This document shows, in pieces, positions 35,791-45,390 of a stretch of 64,000 bases of DNA (position 1 is the first letter of the stretch; every line of letters begins with the position of its first letter). The notes under the pieces were generated by a model, which saw only the letters and a program-made list of their open reading frames with translations, did no database searches and was not told the DNA's origin. The stretch comes from Lachnospiraceae bacterium (lineage in GTDB: Bacteria; Bacillota; Clostridia; Lachnospirales; Lachnospiraceae). The DNA lies in the NCBI GenBank assembly GCA_017624235.1, contig JAGANL010000039.1, positions 1 through 64,000 of the forward strand. The letters are read 5' to 3'. The position numbers and the translations under genes are program-made.

Positions 35791-37155
35791 TTACGGACTC
35801 CTTGTGCGTGATTTGCTTTTCGTCGGGTCGATGCCTGAGGGGATGGAGGTATGGAAGGAGCGCATTCCATAGAGCTCACGGTACTGCCTGAGAGTCAGAC
35901 CGGTGCTTTTTTTAAACTGCTTTCCCAGATGGCTCTGCGAAGAAAAGCCTAGATAGGCGGCAATTTCACTGTAGGTATAGGGAGAGTATATGAGCAGGTT
36001 TCTGGCGCGGTTCAATTTCTCCTGAAGGATAAATTCGGTGATGGTTACTCCTTCATACTGATGAAAAATTTCAGACAGATAATTGGCATTCAGGTGCAGG
36101 CTGTCCGCAATGTCCTGGATCAGAATCTTGTCGTGAAGATGCTGAAAGATATAATCTTTGCATTGGTTCACGCGCAGGTTCTGGTCTTTTTTTCGTCCGT
36201 TTTTCTTCTTTTCCTTTATTTCTGCCACCATCTGTGTGTATTCGTATTCAAATTCATGGATGAGATGCAGAACGGCAACGGGATCGGACAGCTCTTCCAG
36301 CTTCTGAATCTGAACATCGCTCATGGAAAAGGCGATTTCCGGCAGCAGTCCGCCGCGGATGGCTGCCCTGCTTGCCAGTGTGACGATGACAATGCCAAGG
36401 TTGCGGGCATTGCGTAGCTCGTCTTTAGCCAGAGTGCCGATTTTACCGACGTAGTCCTCGGCGTGGCTTTTTTGCAGCATTTCCAGATTGCCCTGTTCGA
36501 TGCTGGAAAATTCCCGAAGCTCCTGATCGTAAGGATTATGGGGAATCTGCTCTTCCTGAGCAGTAAACAGAAGCCGGGAGAAATTGGAGGCAATGTCTTC
36601 TCTGGCGAGCTGGGGGTCCGTGCAGTTAAAGAGGATGAGCCTCTCCTTGGAGACGGGAGCCGTAAAAAGATTGTGCAGCAGGAGAAGATTGGAGATTAGC
36701 GCATCCATGGTCTGAAAGGCAATGGCAGGAAGCTGCTCCCTGGGGTATGCCGGAGCAACAAGGCAGAATTTCAGATGTATGGATGAGGAGAGACGTACCG
36801 GCCCGATGCAGAAGCAGCCTGCAGGGGTAAAAGCCGCTCCATACACGATTTGGGACTCTTCTGTGGTTGGCAGTGAGAACAGAAGAGGGGGCAGGACGTT
36901 GTCATCTGAAACCGGAGCTTCCAGCTGCCTGCACAGTGCTTTGCTGAAAAGTCCGTTTTCAAGCAGCGTCTGCTTCAGCAGCTCCCTGTTCCAGAGCAAA
37001 TCCTTAAAATCCTGCATGGCACAGAAGGAATCGGTTTCGGTAAAGGAAACGGAGTCAGGATTTTCAGACTGTCCGAGAACTACCTGGAAACAGCGCACGG
37101 GGGTATGGAGCTGGTAGGAAATATGCTGCAGCAGATAATGTTGATTACAAATCAT
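35791..37155 (-). CDS. AraC family regulator of the glycan locus
   Basis: About 454 aa, longer than a standard AraC protein. The C-terminal 100 residues are the AraC DNA-binding domain (ILIQDIADSLHLNANYLSEIF and YSEIAAYLGFSSQSHLGKQF). The large N-terminal region has no cupin signature; it is rich in Leu and Glu and ends in a basic linker (KEKKKNGRKKDQN). Such large regulators often sense a metabolite or partner protein, but the ligand is not known. ATG 37155 is chosen because GGGAGG lies 7 nt upstream. Divergent from the GH5-GPH-GH42-GH43 genes. Confidence 0.85.
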   Translation of the reverse strand: MICNQHYLLQHISYQLHTPVRCFQVVLGQSENPDSVSFTETDSFCAMQDFKDLLWNRELLKQTLLENGLFSKALCRQLEAPVSDDNVLPPLLFSLPTTEESQIVYGAAFTPAGCFCIGPVRLSSSIHLKFCLVAPAYPREQLPAIAFQTMDALISNLLLLHNLFTAPVSKERLILFNCTDPQLAREDIASNFSRLLFTAQEEQIPHNPYDQELREFSSIEQGNLEMLQKSHAEDYVGKIGTLAKDELRNARNLGIVIVTLASRAAIRGGLLPEIAFSMSDVQIQKLEELSDPVAVLHLIHEFEYEYTQMVAEIKEKKKNGRKKDQNLRVNQCKDYIFQHLHDKILIQDIADSLHLNANYLSEIFHQYEGVTITEFILQEKLNRARNLLIYSPYTYSEIAAYLGFSSQSHLGKQFKKSTGLTLRQYRELYGMRSFHTSIPSGIDPTKSKSRTRSP

Positions 37156-37331
37156 GGAGCACCTCCCGGTGTTGTGTTGCAAATGGTTTGGATAAGATAA
37201 TGATATCATAAAATATCTGTAGAGAATAGTGATAAAATACCGAGAAATGTAATATAAAATATGGCCTTCTAAAGAATAGAATAAACGTAAGAAAACACGA
37301 ACAAAGCAAAACGGAAGAAAAGGAGAATGCT

Positions 37332-38504
37332 ATGAAGGTCAAAGGTGTGAATCTGGGTAACTGGCTGGTATTGGAAAAATGGATGAATCCGGCGTTGTTT
37401 GAAGGAACGACTGCCGAGGATGAGTACTGGCTTCCGAGACAGCTTTCTAAAGAGGTGTATGAGGCGAGAATCAAAATCCACCGCAGCGAATACATTACGG
37501 AGCGTGATTTCGTGACAATCCGTTCCTGGGGAATGGATGCGGTCAGGATTCCGGTTCCGTACTTCATTTTCGGTGACAGGGAACCGTTTATCGGATGTAT
37601 CGAAGAGCTGGATAAGGCATTTAACTGGGCGGAAAAATACGGCTTACAGATTCTGATCGATCTGCATACGGCACCGGAGGGTCAGAACGGTTCCGACAAC
37701 GGCGGTATCTGCGGTGTGTGTAAATGGGCGCAGAACCCGGAGGAAGTAGAGTTTGAGCTAAGCGTACTGGAGAGACTGGCAGAGCGGTATGGAAACAGAA
37801 AAGGATTATGGGGCATTGAGGTTCTGAATGAGCCGGCACTTCCGTGGATGTGGAATACGATGGATATTCAGAAGCGTTATCCTCCGGTGGATGAGAAGAT
37901 GGCAGAAGGCAGTGCGGCCATTTCCTATGAATTTATCCGAGACTTTTATTTAAAGGCATACGATCGTCTGAGAAAGTACATGCCGGAGGAAAAATATGTG
38001 GTCATCCACGACGGCTTTGAACTGAAAATCTGGAAGGATTTTATGCGGGAAGAGAAGTATAAGAATGTCGTGCTGGATACTCACCAGTATCTCATGATGG
38101 CAGAGATGATAGGGTGTGAGCAAACAAAAGAAGCCTATGTCAGCTTCATCAAGGAGCATTTCGAGAAGGATATCGAAGAAATGCAGCAGTATTTCCCGGT
38201 AATCTGCGGTGAGTGGTGTCTGTTCAATTCCAAGGCCTGCGGCTGGGATACCAAGGGCGGTCAGTCGGTATTAAACGGTGTGGACAGCACACAGGTGGAG
38301 CAGCTTACGGAAGAGGAAAGACGGGAGATTTACCGGGCAGTGGCTAAGGCCCAGACGGATGCCTGGAACAAGGGCTCCGGCTATTTCTACTGGAGCTATA
38401 AGTTGTTAACCGATACGGTCAATACAGAAGGCTGGATTGGCTGGGACAGCTGGGACCTTGGAAGATGCGTGGATTTTGGCTGGTTTCCGCTGGATGAGAA
38501 GTAG
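37332..38504 (+). CDS. GH5 family beta-glycosidase (exo-1,3-glucanase-like)
   Basis: 390 aa. The start VKGVNLGNWLVLEKWM resembles the GH5 group containing exo-beta-1,3-glucanases. The acid/base is Glu167 in IEVLNEPALP and the nucleophile Glu294 in VICGEWCLF, the standard GH5 pair on strands 4 and 7. No signal peptide or binding module is present, so it acts in the cytoplasm on imported oligosaccharides. First gene of a run with a GPH symporter, GH42 and GH43; the actual linkage cut is uncertain (beta-glucan, xyloglucan or mannan fragments are all possible). Confidence 0.85.
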   Translation: MKVKGVNLGNWLVLEKWMNPALFEGTTAEDEYWLPRQLSKEVYEARIKIHRSEYITERDFVTIRSWGMDAVRIPVPYFIFGDREPFIGCIEELDKAFNWAEKYGLQILIDLHTAPEGQNGSDNGGICGVCKWAQNPEEVEFELSVLERLAERYGNRKGLWGIEVLNEPALPWMWNTMDIQKRYPPVDEKMAEGSAAISYEFIRDFYLKAYDRLRKYMPEEKYVVIHDGFELKIWKDFMREEKYKNVVLDTHQYLMMAEMIGCEQTKEAYVSFIKEHFEKDIEEMQQYFPVICGEWCLFNSKACGWDTKGGQSVLNGVDSTQVEQLTEEERREIYRAVAKAQTDAWNKGSGYFYWSYKLLTDTVNTEGWIGWDSWDLGRCVDFGWFPLDEK

Positions 38505-38537
38505 GATGCTATAAAAAGAACGAAGGAGAAAAGGAAG

Positions 38538-39932
38538 ATGAAAAAAGTAGATATGAATCCGAATGCAAAGCTTTCCATGATAGAGAGACTGGGGTATGGT
38601 CTGGGTGATTATGCGGGCAATCTGGTCTACTCTGCCATTACGGCATTTCTGTTAATTTATTATACGAATGTTATTGGAGCCAGTGCGGCAGCGGCGGCTT
38701 CCATGATTGGTATTTCCAAGTTGTTGGATGGCATATCTGATCTTGCTATGGGACATATCGTGGATCATACGAACAGCAAATGGGGTAAGGCACGTCCGTG
38801 GATTGCAAGACTTTGTGTGCCGTTAGCAGTCAGCACGGTTTTAATGTTCAGTGTTCCGGGAAGTCTGGAAGGTAATGTGCAGCTTGTGTATATGTTCCTG
38901 ACCTATAATCTGGTATCTACCATTTTTTATACAGGAATCAACGTTCCGTATGCTGCCATGAACGGTCTGATGACGACCAATCAGTATGAACGGGGTATCC
39001 TTGGTAACTTCCGTAACCTTTTAGCAACCGCAGGAACCATGACAATCAATACGGTCGTACTGAAGATGACCGCTGCTTTCGGCGGTGGAGATGCCTATAG
39101 CCAGAAGGGCTGGACACTTACCTTTATCGTATTGATGTTCGTTTTTGTTGCATTAAATATGTTAATGTTTGTAGTCTGCAAGGAGCGCGTCGTAGAGAAT
39201 GCAGCAGCAGAGGGCGAAGAGAAGCATAAGGTTTCCTTCGTACAGGGTATTAAGGGTCTTGTAGTCAACAAATACTGGCTGTTACTCGTAGTCTGCATTT
39301 TTGGATTATATTTCATGATGTCCACCTTCTTTGGTTCGGCAGTATATTATGCACAGTATGTACTCGGAAGCGCAGACTATTATGCACCGATTTCCAATTA
39401 TCTGTCCATTGCGCAGATTGCAACTCTATTTGTTACGCCGTTCCTGTTAAAGAAATTTTCAAAGAGAACCCTGATGATGACCGGTATGGGAATTGCATTT
39501 GTGGGCTTCACATGCACCGGACTGACACACAGCTTTACAATCATCTGTGCTTTGTCTGTAGTAAAGGGAATCGGCTTTGGTCTCGGCGGTGCCTGCATGT
39601 ACGGTATGCTGCAGGATGCGATTACCTATGGAGAGTGGCATAACGGCTACGGTTCCTCCGGTATGGGAAATGCGGCCTCTTCCTTCTGTATGAAGGTAGG
39701 CTCCGGTATCGGAACGGCAGCACTTGGCTGGATTCTGGATGCAGGCGGTTTTAATGCACAGCTTGCAGCGCAGAGTGCAGCTTCCTTAAATGCCATCAAC
39801 GTATCCTTTGCATGGATTCCGGCAGTAGCCATGCTGATTGCGGTCATCTGTCTGGCAGCATTTGATCTGGATAAGAAATGGGATAAGGTCATTGCAGATC
39901 TGTCCGTCGGAAAGCACAGAATGGACGTGTAG
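38538..39932 (+). CDS. GPH family sugar:cation symporter
   Basis: 464 aa with 12 predicted transmembrane segments. ERLGYGLGDYAGNLVYSAI at the start and GHIVDHTNSKWGKARPW in the first cytoplasmic loop are signatures of the glycoside-pentoside-hexuronide family (MelB, XynB/XylP type). It imports a glycoside with Na+ or H+. Placed between GH5 and GH42, it is the likely entry route for the oligosaccharide these enzymes process. AGGAGAAAAGGAAG precedes the ATG. Confidence 0.93.
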   Translation: MKKVDMNPNAKLSMIERLGYGLGDYAGNLVYSAITAFLLIYYTNVIGASAAAAASMIGISKLLDGISDLAMGHIVDHTNSKWGKARPWIARLCVPLAVSTVLMFSVPGSLEGNVQLVYMFLTYNLVSTIFYTGINVPYAAMNGLMTTNQYERGILGNFRNLLATAGTMTINTVVLKMTAAFGGGDAYSQKGWTLTFIVLMFVFVALNMLMFVVCKERVVENAAAEGEEKHKVSFVQGIKGLVVNKYWLLLVVCIFGLYFMMSTFFGSAVYYAQYVLGSADYYAPISNYLSIAQIATLFVTPFLLKKFSKRTLMMTGMGIAFVGFTCTGLTHSFTIICALSVVKGIGFGLGGACMYGMLQDAITYGEWHNGYGSSGMGNAASSFCMKVGSGIGTAALGWILDAGGFNAQLAAQSAASLNAINVSFAWIPAVAMLIAVICLAAFDLDKKWDKVIADLSVGKHRMDV

Positions 39933-39991
39933 CCCATTCTATCAAGTGAATTTGTAAAACAATAGAGAGCTATACAGGGGTAAACAAAGCT

Positions 39992-42010
39992 ATGGAAGAA
40001 AAGAAGATTTTATTTGGGGCGGCTTACTATCCGGAATATATGCCTTATGAACGTCTGGATGAGGATATAGCAATGATGAAGGCAGCCGGGATGAACGTGG
40101 TACGGATTGCGGAATCCACGTGGAGTACATTGGAACCAAAGGAAGGGGTATTTGATTTTTCCTTTATCGACAGAGTGTGTGAAAAGGCAGAACAGGAGGG
40201 TGTGTCGGTGATTATCGGCACACCCACCTATGCAGTTCCATCCTGGCTGGTGAAAAAGGAGCCGGAAATCATGGTACTCACCAAAGCCGGACGAGCACCT
40301 TACGGGCACAGACAATTGATGGATTTCATGCATCCGGCATTCCGCTTCCACGCAGAGCGGGTGATACGCAGGCTGGCAGAGCATACGGCAGGAAAAAAGG
40401 CAGTTATCGGCTTCCAGATCGACAACGAGACGAAGTATTATGATAATATGTCTAAGCAGGTGCAGGAGCTGTTTGTGGAGTACTTAAAGGAGAGGTTTGG
40501 CAGTACAGAACGTCTGAATCAGGCATTCGGACTGGCCTATTGGAGCAATTCCATTGCGGATTGGGAGGATTTCCCGGATATGAGGGGATGTGTCCATGCT
40601 GGACTATCCGGTGAGTTTGATGCCTTCCGCAGACATCTGGCGGCAGATTATCTGAAATGGCAGGCGGATATCATACAGGAATACCGTAGAGAGGATCAGT
40701 TCATTACCCATAATTTTGATTTTGAATGGAAGAAATTCGGAGCGGATATTGCGCAGGACGGTTACTCTTATGGTGTGCAGCCGGATATGAACCACTATAA
40801 GGCAGCCGGAGCGGTGACTCTGGCCGGAACCGATATTTATCATCCCACACAGGATGAACTGACCGGAGCGGAAATCGGCTTTGGCGGAGATTCCATCCGC
40901 AGCCTGAAGGAGGAACCGTATCTGGTACTGGAATGTCAGGCGCAGGCATTCAAATACTGGACGCCCTATCCGGGGCAGCTCAGACTTCATGCCTACAGCC
41001 ATCTGGCCAGCGGAGCAGCAGGAATGCTCTATTGGAACTGGCATTCCATTCACAATGGTTATGAGACCTATTGGAAGGGGCTTTTGAGTCATGATCTGCG
41101 TACGAATCCAGCTTATGAGGAGGCATGCCGCTTTGGACAGGAGTGGAAGAAACTGGGAGCAGAGACTCTGACGATCCGTAAGCAGAATAAAATTGCCCTG
41201 CTTGTGGACAACCGCTGTCTGACGGCTTTCCGATGGTTTCCGATTGACAAAGATTTAAGCTATAATGATGTGGTACGATGGGTTTACGACAGTCTGTATG
41301 AGCTGAATCTGGAATGTGATGTGGTGGATGTGGAGGCTTTGAAGGAACGGGGAGTGCTGCGTGAAAAATATGACATGATTGTCACGCCAGCCCTTTACAG
41401 TGCGGAGGATGAGCTGATTGAGAAACTCAGGAACTTTGTGAAGGACGGAGGCGTTCTGTTCAGTACCTTTAAGTCCTTTGTCTGTGACAGGCAGCTCAGT
41501 GTTTACCCGGACGAACAGCCGCATGGACTGACAGAGTGCTTTGGAATCTCCTATAACCAGTTCAGCGAGCCGGGTACAACGACCATACAGGGACAGCCCG
41601 TCCGGTACTTTATGGAGCTTTTGCATACCGATGGTGCAGAGTGTCTGGCTGCTTATGAGCATAAATACTGGGGACGTTATGCGGCGGTTACGAGCCATTC
41701 CTATGGGAAGGGAAAGGCCTGGTACATGGGCTGCTATACGGAAAAGGAGCTGTTAAAGCAATATCTTCTGCAGGCGGCAGAGGCAGCAGGAATCCAGAGG
41801 GTGAAAGCAGAATGGCCTGTCATCGTGCGAAGCGGTATCAACCAAAAGGGAGAGAAGGTGCACTATCTGTTGCATTACGCCAGTGAGGATGGCAGCTTCG
41901 TCTGTCCGTATCAGCAGGTAACGGATGTATTGACCGGAACGGAATACCGTGAAGGTGAAATTATACCGTTAAGGGAATGGGATGCTGTCATACTGGTTGA
42001 AACATGTTGA
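39992..42010 (+). CDS. GH42 beta-galactosidase
   Basis: 672 aa. GAAYYPEYMP at the start is typical of GH42; the acid/base is Glu146 in IGFQIDNETKYY and the nucleophile Glu314 in YLVLECQAQ. A trimerization domain (about 400-600) and a C-terminal beta domain follow. Members remove terminal beta-galactose (some also alpha-arabinopyranose) from short plant or host oligosaccharides; there is no export signal. It lies downstream of the GPH symporter and 53 nt before the GH43 gene, in one apparent operon. Confidence 0.93.
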   Translation: MEEKKILFGAAYYPEYMPYERLDEDIAMMKAAGMNVVRIAESTWSTLEPKEGVFDFSFIDRVCEKAEQEGVSVIIGTPTYAVPSWLVKKEPEIMVLTKAGRAPYGHRQLMDFMHPAFRFHAERVIRRLAEHTAGKKAVIGFQIDNETKYYDNMSKQVQELFVEYLKERFGSTERLNQAFGLAYWSNSIADWEDFPDMRGCVHAGLSGEFDAFRRHLAADYLKWQADIIQEYRREDQFITHNFDFEWKKFGADIAQDGYSYGVQPDMNHYKAAGAVTLAGTDIYHPTQDELTGAEIGFGGDSIRSLKEEPYLVLECQAQAFKYWTPYPGQLRLHAYSHLASGAAGMLYWNWHSIHNGYETYWKGLLSHDLRTNPAYEEACRFGQEWKKLGAETLTIRKQNKIALLVDNRCLTAFRWFPIDKDLSYNDVVRWVYDSLYELNLECDVVDVEALKERGVLREKYDMIVTPALYSAEDELIEKLRNFVKDGGVLFSTFKSFVCDRQLSVYPDEQPHGLTECFGISYNQFSEPGTTTIQGQPVRYFMELLHTDGAECLAAYEHKYWGRYAAVTSHSYGKGKAWYMGCYTEKELLKQYLLQAAEAAGIQRVKAEWPVIVRSGINQKGEKVHYLLHYASEDGSFVCPYQQVTDVLTGTEYREGEIIPLREWDAVILVETC

Positions 42011-42063
42011 GATGGACAGGCAATGTTTGGAGATGGATGGAAATGTGAAAGGAGACGAGTGAT

Positions 42064-43698
42064 ATGATACAAAATCCGATTTTGCCGGGGTTTAATCCCG
42101 ATCCCTGTATCTGTAGGAAAGGGGAGGATTATTATCTTGCCGTATCTACGTTTGAGTGGTTTCCGGGGATTCCGGTTTACCATTCCAGAGATTTGAAAAA
42201 CTGGGAGCTTTATACCCATGTTCTGACCGATGACGAAAAGGTGGATTTGAAAAAGCTGCCTTCGGCAAAGGGAATCTGGGCACCGTGCCTGACGTATTGT
42301 GAAAAAGAGGATTTATTTTACGTAGTGTACGGTGTGATGAATTCCATGAATGCCAGATACTTTGACGTGGACAATTTTCTGATTACCGCAAAGGATATCA
42401 GAGGACCATGGAGCGAGCCGGTCTATCTGCATTCGGCTGGCTTTGACGCTTCCATCTTTCATGATGATGATGGACGCAAGTGGGTCGTTTCTCTGGAATG
42501 GGAGACCAGGGAAGGCTATGAGAAGCCGGGTGCCATCTGTATGGCAGAATATTCGCCGGAGGAAAAGAAGATCATCGGATATCCGAAGCGGATCTGGAGC
42601 GGCGGAACCGACCGCGGCTGTATTGAAGCGCCGCATCTGACCAAACGGAACGGATATTATTATATCATGTGTGCGGAGGGAGGAACGGGCTACAATCATT
42701 GTGTCACCATGGGACGTGCACAGAAGGTATGGGGGCCGTATCAAAGCGACCCGGAGAATCCGATCGTGACCTCTGCACCGAGTGTATCCAATGAGCGCCA
42801 TGACCCGGATCATCTGAAGCCGAAATACTTTAACCCCGATTCTGTTTTACAGAAATCCGGTCACGGAAGCTACGTGGAAACCCCGCAGGGAGAAGTCTAT
42901 CTGGTACATCTGACGGCCAGACCGTTCGTACCGGAGCTGCGCTGTACGCTGGGGAGAGAGACAGCCATCCAGAAGATGTGCTGGACAAAGGATAACTGGC
43001 TGCGTATGGCAGACGGAGGCAGGCTGGCAAGGATAGAGGTGCCGGAGGCGGCATTACCGGAGTGTCCGATGCCCGGAATACCGGATATGGATGATTTTGA
43101 CAGTACAGAGCTTGGAAACTGGTACTATGCACCGAGAATCATGCCGCAGTCCTTTGCGGATGTGAAGGCAAGGCCGGGTTGGGTCAGACTGCGGGGACAG
43201 GAATCCAGAACCTCCTTAAACCGCGTGAGCATATTAGCAAGGAAGCTCACGAGCCTGAAGGCAAGGGTCACAACCAAAATGGAATTTACACCGGAGGTAT
43301 ATCAGCACAGTGCGGGATTGATTCTGTATTATGACAATATGAATTACATCAACCTGAGAAAGTACTACAGTAAGACGCTGGGACAGAGCGCGATTTCCGT
43401 AATACAGCTGGAAAACGGAGTCAGAACGGAGTATCTGGATACGAGAGTACCGGTAGGAGAGGATGCGATTTATTTCCGGCTTCAGATCTGTGAGAGGGAA
43501 TGCTGGTTCGAGTGGAGTCTGGACGGGGAAAAATACCAGAAGATCGGCCCGGTTTTTGATACGACCAAATTTTCCGATGAGTACTGCAAATACGGAGAAT
43601 TTACGGGAACCATGGTAGGAATCACCTGTGCTGACCGCATGAAGCACGAGAAATGTGCGGACTTTGACTTTTTTGAATATGTGAATCTGAAGGATTGA
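42064..43698 (+). CDS. GH43 beta-xylosidase
   Basis: 544 aa, the usual length for two-domain GH43 beta-xylosidases. The N-terminal five-bladed propeller has the general base Asp13 (GFNPDPCI), the pKa-modulating Asp128 (SAGFDASIF) and the acid Glu188 (RGCIEAPHL). The C-terminal lectin-like sandwich (about 330-540) is the usual beta-xylosidase extension that closes the active site. It would release xylose, possibly also arabinose, from imported xylo-oligosaccharides. Last gene of the GH5-GPH-GH42-GH43 run; GAAAGGAGACGAG precedes the ATG. Confidence 0.92.
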   Translation: MIQNPILPGFNPDPCICRKGEDYYLAVSTFEWFPGIPVYHSRDLKNWELYTHVLTDDEKVDLKKLPSAKGIWAPCLTYCEKEDLFYVVYGVMNSMNARYFDVDNFLITAKDIRGPWSEPVYLHSAGFDASIFHDDDGRKWVVSLEWETREGYEKPGAICMAEYSPEEKKIIGYPKRIWSGGTDRGCIEAPHLTKRNGYYYIMCAEGGTGYNHCVTMGRAQKVWGPYQSDPENPIVTSAPSVSNERHDPDHLKPKYFNPDSVLQKSGHGSYVETPQGEVYLVHLTARPFVPELRCTLGRETAIQKMCWTKDNWLRMADGGRLARIEVPEAALPECPMPGIPDMDDFDSTELGNWYYAPRIMPQSFADVKARPGWVRLRGQESRTSLNRVSILARKLTSLKARVTTKMEFTPEVYQHSAGLILYYDNMNYINLRKYYSKTLGQSAISVIQLENGVRTEYLDTRVPVGEDAIYFRLQICERECWFEWSLDGEKYQKIGPVFDTTKFSDEYCKYGEFTGTMVGITCADRMKHEKCADFDFFEYVNLKD

Positions 43699-43722
43699 TT
43701 CACTGATTGAGAAAAAAATGAA

Positions 43723-43772
43723 AAATCAGGAGGAGTGCAGAGGAAAGTATTGTAATGCGCTTCTCCTGATTT
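43723..43772. terminator. Bidirectional terminator between the GH43 and AGCS genes
   Basis: AAATCAGGAGGAGTGCA (43723-43739) pairs with TGCGCTTCTCCTGATTT (43756-43772) across 17 positions with wobbles. A tracts to the left and TTTTTT to the right serve both convergent genes. Confidence 0.85.
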
Positions 43773-43790
43773 CTTTTTTATTGCGTTCTC

Positions 43791-45203
43791 TTACTTATTT
43801 TTTGCGGCTCTTTCTTCTTCTAATATCTTCTGGAAATCCTTCATATCCTTTGCAATCTCACCGCTTAAAAGGAGCAGGCAGATCAGGTTCGGAATCGCCA
43901 TCAGAGCATTGGCAATATCGGAAAAACTCCACACGATTTCCAGAGAGGTGGTTGCGCCTATGTATACGATCAAAGAGAACACAATGCGGTAAACCATATT
44001 GTATTTATGAGTTTTGAACAAGTATTCGAAGGCCTTTTCACCATGGTATTCCCAACCAAGGATGGTAGAGAAGGCAAACAGTGCGATGCCGATGCAGACA
44101 AGCCAGCCACCGACCGGACCGAGCACGGTTTTAAAGGCCTGGATGGTCAGTGCGGAGCCGGTATACATCTCACCGGTTGCAGGGTTGATACTGCCCAGCA
44201 CACCGGAGCTTGCAATGGCAAGACCTGTAATCGTACATACGACAATTGTGTCATAAAATGTACCTGTCATATTGATATATCCCTGACGTACCGGATGGTC
44301 TGTGGTAGCAGCGGCTGCGGTAATGGCAGCAGAACCCATACCGGCCTCATTGGAGAAGACACCGCGGGCAACGCCGTAACGCATGGCATTCATCATAGAA
44401 GCTACAATGGTACCGCATAAGCCTCCGCCGACTGCCTGCATACTGAATGCCATTTTAAAGATCATGGCAATACCTGCCGGAAGATTTTCGATATTACCGA
44501 TAATGACGATGATACCTGCAATGACATAAAATACAGCCATAAACGGAACGACGACCTGAGAAACCCTGGAAATGGATTTGATACCGCCTACGATGATCAC
44601 CAGGGCCAGAACCGTGATGACTGCGCCGGTAATCCATGACGGTACGGCGAAGGTCTCTGATATGGAGGATGAGATGGAATTGGCCTGTGTCATGTTACCG
44701 ATGCCAAAGGAAGCTACTACGGCAAAGAAGGCGAAAAGCCATCCGAGTATGCTTCCGAAGGTCCTGTTTTTGAATGCTTTTTTCATGGTATACATCGGGC
44801 CGCCGGACATTTCACCTTTTTCGTTGACTTCGCGGTATTTGATGGCAAGCATACATTCACTGAATTTGGAGGTCAGTCCGAAGCAGGCGGAAATCCACAT
44901 CCACACAAGAGCACCCGGCCCACCGGAAACCATAGCGGTTGCCACACCAACGATATTACCGGTTCCGATGGTCGCCGCAAGGGCGGTAGTCAGTGCGGAA
45001 AAGGGAGAGATGTCTCCGGTTCCGCGGCTCTGTGTGCGGGCTTCCTTGCTCATGGTACTCTTTAAAGCATATCCGAGGTTGCGCCATGGCAGAAAGCCGG
45101 TCCGAATCGTTAAAAAGATACCGGTACCGACTAATAGGACGAGCATGATGGGCCCCCAGACGATACCGTCAATTGTGTCGAGTGTTTTTGCAAGTGTTTC
45201 CAT
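43791..45203 (-). CDS. AGCS family sodium:amino acid symporter
   Basis: About 470 aa with 11 or so membrane segments. The motif ALTTALAATIGTGNIVGVATA and GGPGALVWMWISACFG are signatures of the alanine or glycine:cation symporter family; VFSNEAGMGSAAITAA is another. It imports alanine, glycine or possibly glutamine with Na+. The ATG at 45203 is preferred over one six codons upstream because AAAGGAAC is well spaced. Its leader has a promoter with an immediate terminator (45294-45376), like pyrG and the P-II gene. Confidence 0.92.
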   Translation of the reverse strand: METLAKTLDTIDGIVWGPIMLVLLVGTGIFLTIRTGFLPWRNLGYALKSTMSKEARTQSRGTGDISPFSALTTALAATIGTGNIVGVATAMVSGGPGALVWMWISACFGLTSKFSECMLAIKYREVNEKGEMSGGPMYTMKKAFKNRTFGSILGWLFAFFAVVASFGIGNMTQANSISSSISETFAVPSWITGAVITVLALVIIVGGIKSISRVSQVVVPFMAVFYVIAGIIVIIGNIENLPAGIAMIFKMAFSMQAVGGGLCGTIVASMMNAMRYGVARGVFSNEAGMGSAAITAAAATTDHPVRQGYINMTGTFYDTIVVCTITGLAIASSGVLGSINPATGEMYTGSALTIQAFKTVLGPVGGWLVCIGIALFAFSTILGWEYHGEKAFEYLFKTHKYNMVYRIVFSLIVYIGATTSLEIVWSFSDIANALMAIPNLICLLLLSGEIAKDMKDFQKILEEERAAKNK

Positions 45204-45293
45204 TGTACGTGTTCCTTTCATTTCCCTTTTGTATTTTGTTCCGTTTCAGCCGTCGTTTATGTGGAAGGAGTCTGCCGTGCATAGGCTGATACG

Positions 45294-45336
45294 AAAAAAG
45301 GACATAATACACACACTGTGCGTTATTACGTCCTTT
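45294..45336 (-). terminator. Start-proximal attenuator/terminator in the AGCS symporter leader
   Basis: On the minus strand AAAGGACGTAATAACGCACA pairs with TGTGTATTATGTCC (G-T pairs and one bulge), ending in CCTTTTTTCG. It begins about 5 nt after the predicted start and lies about 90 nt before the ATG, so transcripts reaching the gene must read through it. Confidence 0.75.
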
Positions 45337-45347
45337 GTAATGTCAAT

Positions 45348-45376
45348 ATTGTAGTCCATTACTGCGCTAAAGTCAA
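45348..45376 (-). promoter_or_regulatory. Predicted AGCS symporter promoter
   Basis: TTGACT (45376-45371) and TACAAT (45353-45348) on the minus strand with exact 17-bp spacing; start expected near 45341. The -35 box lies 15 bp from the edge of the palindromic element at 45391. Confidence 0.7.
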
Positions 45377-45390
45377 GGAAAATATGGAAG

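Noticed and set aside
44572..45354. 260-aa plus-strand frame antisense to the AGCS symporter
   Set aside because: Lies opposite a clear membrane transporter gene, has no ribosome binding site, and reads as a Pro/Met/Val-rich shadow.
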